Below are positions 42,027-45,379 of a stretch of 45,379 nucleotides of DNA, in pieces. A program made the position numbers and the translations under genes. Source of the stretch: Comamonadaceae bacterium. GTDB lineage: Bacteria > Pseudomonadota > Gammaproteobacteria > Burkholderiales > Burkholderiaceae_C. Position 1 is the stretch's first letter. Every line of letters begins with the position of its first letter. The stretch is from assembly GCA_947476465.1 (NCBI GenBank), contig CANJQN010000032.1, positions 1 through 45,379 of the forward strand, read 5' to 3'. The notes under the pieces were generated by a model. The model did not search any database. It was not told the origin of the DNA and worked only from the letters and a program-made list of their open reading frames with translations.

Positions 42027-43799
42027 ATGGAAATCTCCCAGGCCGAAATCACTTCGGCCGCAGCCGCCGAAAGCGGCACGCAAGAACTTCGCGGCGCGGA
42101 AATCCTCGTCAAATGTCTTCAGGCGGAAAGCGTGAAGTACATCTGGGGCTATCCCGGTGGCGCGGTGTTGCACATCTACGACGCGTTCTACAAGCAAAAC
42201 ACCATACAGCACGTCCTGGTGCGCCATGAGCAGGCCGCGGTGCACGCTGCTGATGGCTACGCCCGAGCCACGGGCGATGTGGGCGTGGCCCTGGTCACAT
42301 CGGGCCCGGGTGTCACCAATGCCGTGACCGGTATTGCCACGGCCTACATGGACAGCATCCCCATGGTGATCATCACCGGACAGGTGCCCACGGCCGCCAT
42401 CGGCCTCGACGCCTTCCAGGAATGCGACACGGTCGGCATCACCCGCCCCATCGTCAAGCACAACTTCCTGGTGAAAGACGTTCGCCAATTGGCTGAAGTG
42501 ATGCGCAAAGCGTTTCACATCGCCCGGACCGGCCGCCCTGGCCCGGTGGTGGTGGATGTCCCCAAGGACGTGTCCTTCAACAAGACCGCCTGGACCGGCT
42601 ATCCGGAAAAGGTCGAGATGCGCTCGTACAACCCGGTGCGCAAGGGCCACGGCGGGCAGATCCGCAAGGCGCTGCAACTGCTGATGGCGGCCAAGCGGCC
42701 CTACATCTATACCGGCGGCGGCGTCATCCTGGCCAATGCCACGGCCGAGTTGCGCCAGCTGGTCGACATGCTGGGCTACCCCTGCACCAACACGCTGATG
42801 GGGCTGGGCGCCTATCCCGCTTCCGACGCCAAGTTCCTTGGCATGCTGGGCATGCACGGCACGCTCGAGGCGAACAACGCCATGCAAAACTGCGACGTGC
42901 TGCTGGCCGTGGGCGCGCGCTTTGACGACCGCGTGATCGGCAATCCCAAGCATTTCGCCCAGAACGAACGCAAGATCATTCACATCGACATCGACCCCTC
43001 CAGCATTTCCAAGCGGGTGAAGGTCGACATCCCCATCGTGGGCGATGTCAAGGACGTGCTGACCGAGCTGATCGGCATGGTCAAGGAGTCCGGCCTCAAG
43101 CCCGACCCGAACGCGCTGGCCGGCTGGTGGGACACCATCGAGGGCTGGCGCAAGCGCGATTGCCTGCGCTACGACCGCGCCAACTTGGAAGTGATCAAGC
43201 CGCAGTACGTCGTCGAGACGCTGTGGAACATGACCCGTGGCGCAGACACCTACGTCACCTCCGACGTCGGCCAGCACCAGATGTGGGCGGCGCAGTACTA
43301 CCGCTTCGACGAGCCGCGCCGCTGGATCAACTCGGGCGGGCTAGGCACGATGGGCGTGGGCATTCCTTATGCCATGGGCATCAAGCTGGCCAAGCCGGAC
43401 TCCGAGGTGTACTGCATCACCGGCGAAGGCTCGGTGCAGATGTGCATTCAGGAGCTGTCGACCTGCCTTCAGTACAACACGCCGATCAAGATCGTGTCAC
43501 TGAACAATCGCTACCTGGGCATGGTGCGCCAGTGGCAGGAGTTTGACTATGAGGGCCGCTACAGCCATAGCTACATGGACGCGCTGCCCAATTTCGTGAA
43601 GCTGGCCGAGGCCTACGGCCACGTGGGCATGCTGATCGAGCATCCGCGCGACGTGGAGCCGGCGTTGCACGAGGCGCGCAAGCTCAAGGACCGCACGGTG
43701 TTCATGGACTTTCGCACCGACCCCACCGAGAACGTGTTCCCGATGGTCAAGGCCGGCAAGGGCATCACCGAAATGGTGCTCGGGTCGGAAGACCTTTGA
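42027..43799 (+). CDS. ilvI: Acetolactate synthase large subunit, biosynthetic
   Basis: A 590-residue ThDP- and FAD-dependent enzyme for the first step of valine, leucine and isoleucine synthesis. The catalytic Glu is E69 (LVRHEQAAVHAADGYA); the other parts include LMGLGAYPASDAKFLGMLGMHG, GARFDDRVIG and NNRYLGMVRQWQEFDYEGR. The ThDP metal motif reads GEGS with Glu at 467 where most enzymes have Asp (GDG). The start at ATG 42027 (MEISQAEIT) follows an AAAGG ribosome site; the frame is open to 41769, but that part is the leader and promoter. The small subunit follows after 126 bases and ilvC comes after that. Also called ilvB in many genomes. Confidence 0.95.
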   Translation: MEISQAEITSAAAAESGTQELRGAEILVKCLQAESVKYIWGYPGGAVLHIYDAFYKQNTIQHVLVRHEQAAVHAADGYARATGDVGVALVTSGPGVTNAVTGIATAYMDSIPMVIITGQVPTAAIGLDAFQECDTVGITRPIVKHNFLVKDVRQLAEVMRKAFHIARTGRPGPVVVDVPKDVSFNKTAWTGYPEKVEMRSYNPVRKGHGGQIRKALQLLMAAKRPYIYTGGGVILANATAELRQLVDMLGYPCTNTLMGLGAYPASDAKFLGMLGMHGTLEANNAMQNCDVLLAVGARFDDRVIGNPKHFAQNERKIIHIDIDPSSISKRVKVDIPIVGDVKDVLTELIGMVKESGLKPDPNALAGWWDTIEGWRKRDCLRYDRANLEVIKPQYVVETLWNMTRGADTYVTSDVGQHQMWAAQYYRFDEPRRWINSGGLGTMGVGIPYAMGIKLAKPDSEVYCITGEGSVQMCIQELSTCLQYNTPIKIVSLNNRYLGMVRQWQEFDYEGRYSHSYMDALPNFVKLAEAYGHVGMLIEHPRDVEPALHEARKLKDRTVFMDFRTDPTENVFPMVKAGKGITEMVLGSEDL

Positions 43800-43842
43800 C
43801 TCATTCCCGCGCGGCCTTGATCGGCTGCCCGTCACCTACCTG

Positions 43843-43856
43843 TTCGTCCGAACGAA
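43843..43856. promoter_or_regulatory. Inverted repeat between ilvI and ilvH
   Basis: TTCGT and ACGAA are 5-bp arms around CCGA, in the 126-base gap between the two subunit genes. It may be a small mRNA hairpin or protein site; no function is known. The ilvH ribosome site AGGAG is at 43911-43915. Confidence 0.2.
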
Positions 43857-43925
43857 TCTATTGACCGCCGAGCCCGCGCATTACCGTGTGCGGGGGAGGG
43901 CGGCGAAAAGAGGAGTCTCCATTCC

Positions 43926-44417
43926 ATGAAACACATCATTGCGGTGCTGCTCGAAAACGAGCCAGGCGCCTTGTCGCGCGTCGTCGGCCTGTTTTCGGCC
44001 CGCGGCTACAACATCGAATCGCTCACGGTCGCCCCGACCGAAGACCCGTCCCTGTCGCGGATGACGCTGCAGACCACTGGCTCGGATGACGTCATCGAGC
44101 AGATCACCAAGCACCTTAACCGGCTGATCGAGGTGGTCAAGGTGGTCGACCTCACCGAGGGCGCCTACACCGAGCGCGAGCTCATGATGGTCAAGGTGCG
44201 GGCGGTTGGCAAGGAGCGCGAGGAGATGAAGCGCATGGCCGACATCTTTCGCGGCCGTATCATCGACGTCACCGAAAAGAGCTACACCATCGAACTCACA
44301 GGCGACCAGTCCAAGAACGACGCCTTCCTGGAGGCGATCGACCGCTCGGCCATTTTGGAGACGGTTCGCACGGGCGCCTGCGGTGTCGGCCGCGGCGAGC
44401 GCATTTTGCGGGTATGA
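43926..44417 (+). CDS. ilvH: Acetolactate synthase small (regulatory) subunit
   Basis: A 163-residue subunit that raises the activity of the large subunit and carries valine feedback control. The N-terminal ACT domain is MKHIIAVLLENEPGALSRVV followed by FSARGYNIESLTVAPTEDPS, with the conserved Gly and Asn residues of the valine-binding loop. The C-terminal domain begins near YTERELMMVKVRAVG and includes FRGRIIDVTEKSYTIELTGD. Full family length. The start follows AGGAG by 10 bases. Its large-subunit partner is immediately upstream; it could also serve the solitary paralogue at 33497-35269. Also named ilvN in related genomes. Confidence 0.96.
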   Translation: MKHIIAVLLENEPGALSRVVGLFSARGYNIESLTVAPTEDPSLSRMTLQTTGSDDVIEQITKHLNRLIEVVKVVDLTEGAYTERELMMVKVRAVGKEREEMKRMADIFRGRIIDVTEKSYTIELTGDQSKNDAFLEAIDRSAILETVRTGACGVGRGERILRV

Positions 44418-44464
44418 CCCACCCCCGAAGCGCCTGCGGCGGGGCCCCCTCGGGCTACGCCCTC

Positions 44465-44521
44465 TCCCCCTCAAGGGGGCGCCACCAGCGGCCCGGCGAA
44501 GCCGGTTCCGCAGTGGTCCGC
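44465..44521 (+). repeat. Dispersed intergenic repeat, copy 2 (two-hairpin element)
   Basis: The core at 44474-44521 matches the copy at 31164-31211 in 45 of 48 bases. It is preceded by a CCCCC-TCAA-GGGGG hairpin, and the core again has CCGGC-GAA-GCCGG inside outer arms. It lies between the ilvH stop and ilvC and may end or weaken transcription from ilvIH before ilvC. Confidence 0.75.
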
Positions 44522-44552
44522 GACTCGGTGGTTGGTGACGAGGTTTCGCTAG

Positions 44553-45379
<827 letters not shown>

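Noticed and set aside
41889..43277. 462-codon minus-strand open frame opposite ilvI
   Set aside because: Antisense shadow with low-complexity composition; ilvI is certain.

Overview
The window is GC-rich, densely coded DNA with the gene content of a beta-proteobacterium of the order Burkholderiales, most likely family Comamonadaceae. The reasons are the many Bug-type (TctC family) solute-binding proteins, the ECF sigma/DUF3619/DUF3106/RDD block, the ilvI-ilvH-ilvC order, and a nadE-glnB pair. This placement is inferred from gene families, not from a database search. I see no rRNA, tRNA, CRISPR array or intact insertion sequence, and no gene-free stretch longer than 300 bases.

Layout. 1-5.7 kb: glutathione-dependent formaldehyde dehydrogenase (minus strand); a KstD/FrdA-like flavoprotein coupled to a NIPSNAP protein; a glutathione S-transferase; and a membrane-anchored trehalose-6-phosphate synthase gene that has lost its middle and changed frame (pseudogene). 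5.7-9.7 kb: a complete general L-amino-acid ABC transporter (aapJQMP type). 9.8-16.0 kb: a tightly coupled minus-strand operon (CoA transferase, Bug protein, nitronate-monooxygenase-like flavoprotein, enoyl-CoA hydratase), a divergent second Bug gene, and an IclR regulator. A near-identical 16-bp palindromic motif lies both in the divergent promoter and in front of the IclR gene. 16.1-17.6 kb: a FrnE-like DsbA protein and a bicupin. 17.8-23.4 kb: Bug protein, two D-aminoacylase-family amidohydrolases and another Bug protein, which looks like a duplicated module. 23.5-27.8 kb: Baeyer-Villiger monooxygenase, aldehyde dehydrogenase and alcohol dehydrogenase (minus), divergent from a GntR regulator. 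28.0-33.5 kb: CoA transferase, acyl-CoA dehydrogenase, enoyl-CoA hydratase and an MmgE/PrpD protein (plus). 33.5-45.4 kb: mostly housekeeping genes. These are a solitary acetolactate synthase paralogue, a COG3146 acyltransferase-fold protein, nadE, glnB, a LOG-family nucleotidase, dgkA, an RDD protein, DUF3106, DUF3619, an ECF sigma factor, and ilvI, ilvH and ilvC (the last cut by the window edge).

How it works together. The accessory part (about 9.8-33.5 kb) reads as several uptake-plus-catabolism cassettes for organic acids and cyclic or branched ketones and acids. Bug proteins would bind the substrate, CaiB-type transferases would make the CoA thioester, and flavoproteins and hydratases would process it. 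Local IclR and GntR regulators sit beside their probable operators. None of the cassettes is complete: there are no TctA/TctB membrane subunits, lactone hydrolase, 3-hydroxyacyl-CoA dehydrogenase or thiolase in the window.

The points most worth following are the paired IclR motifs, the GntR gene with good operators but no good start codon, the trehalose synthase deletion, the SBP-deacylase duplication, and the sigma/DUF3619/DUF3106 block, whose membrane topology resembles a sigma/anti-sigma/periplasmic-sensor operon.
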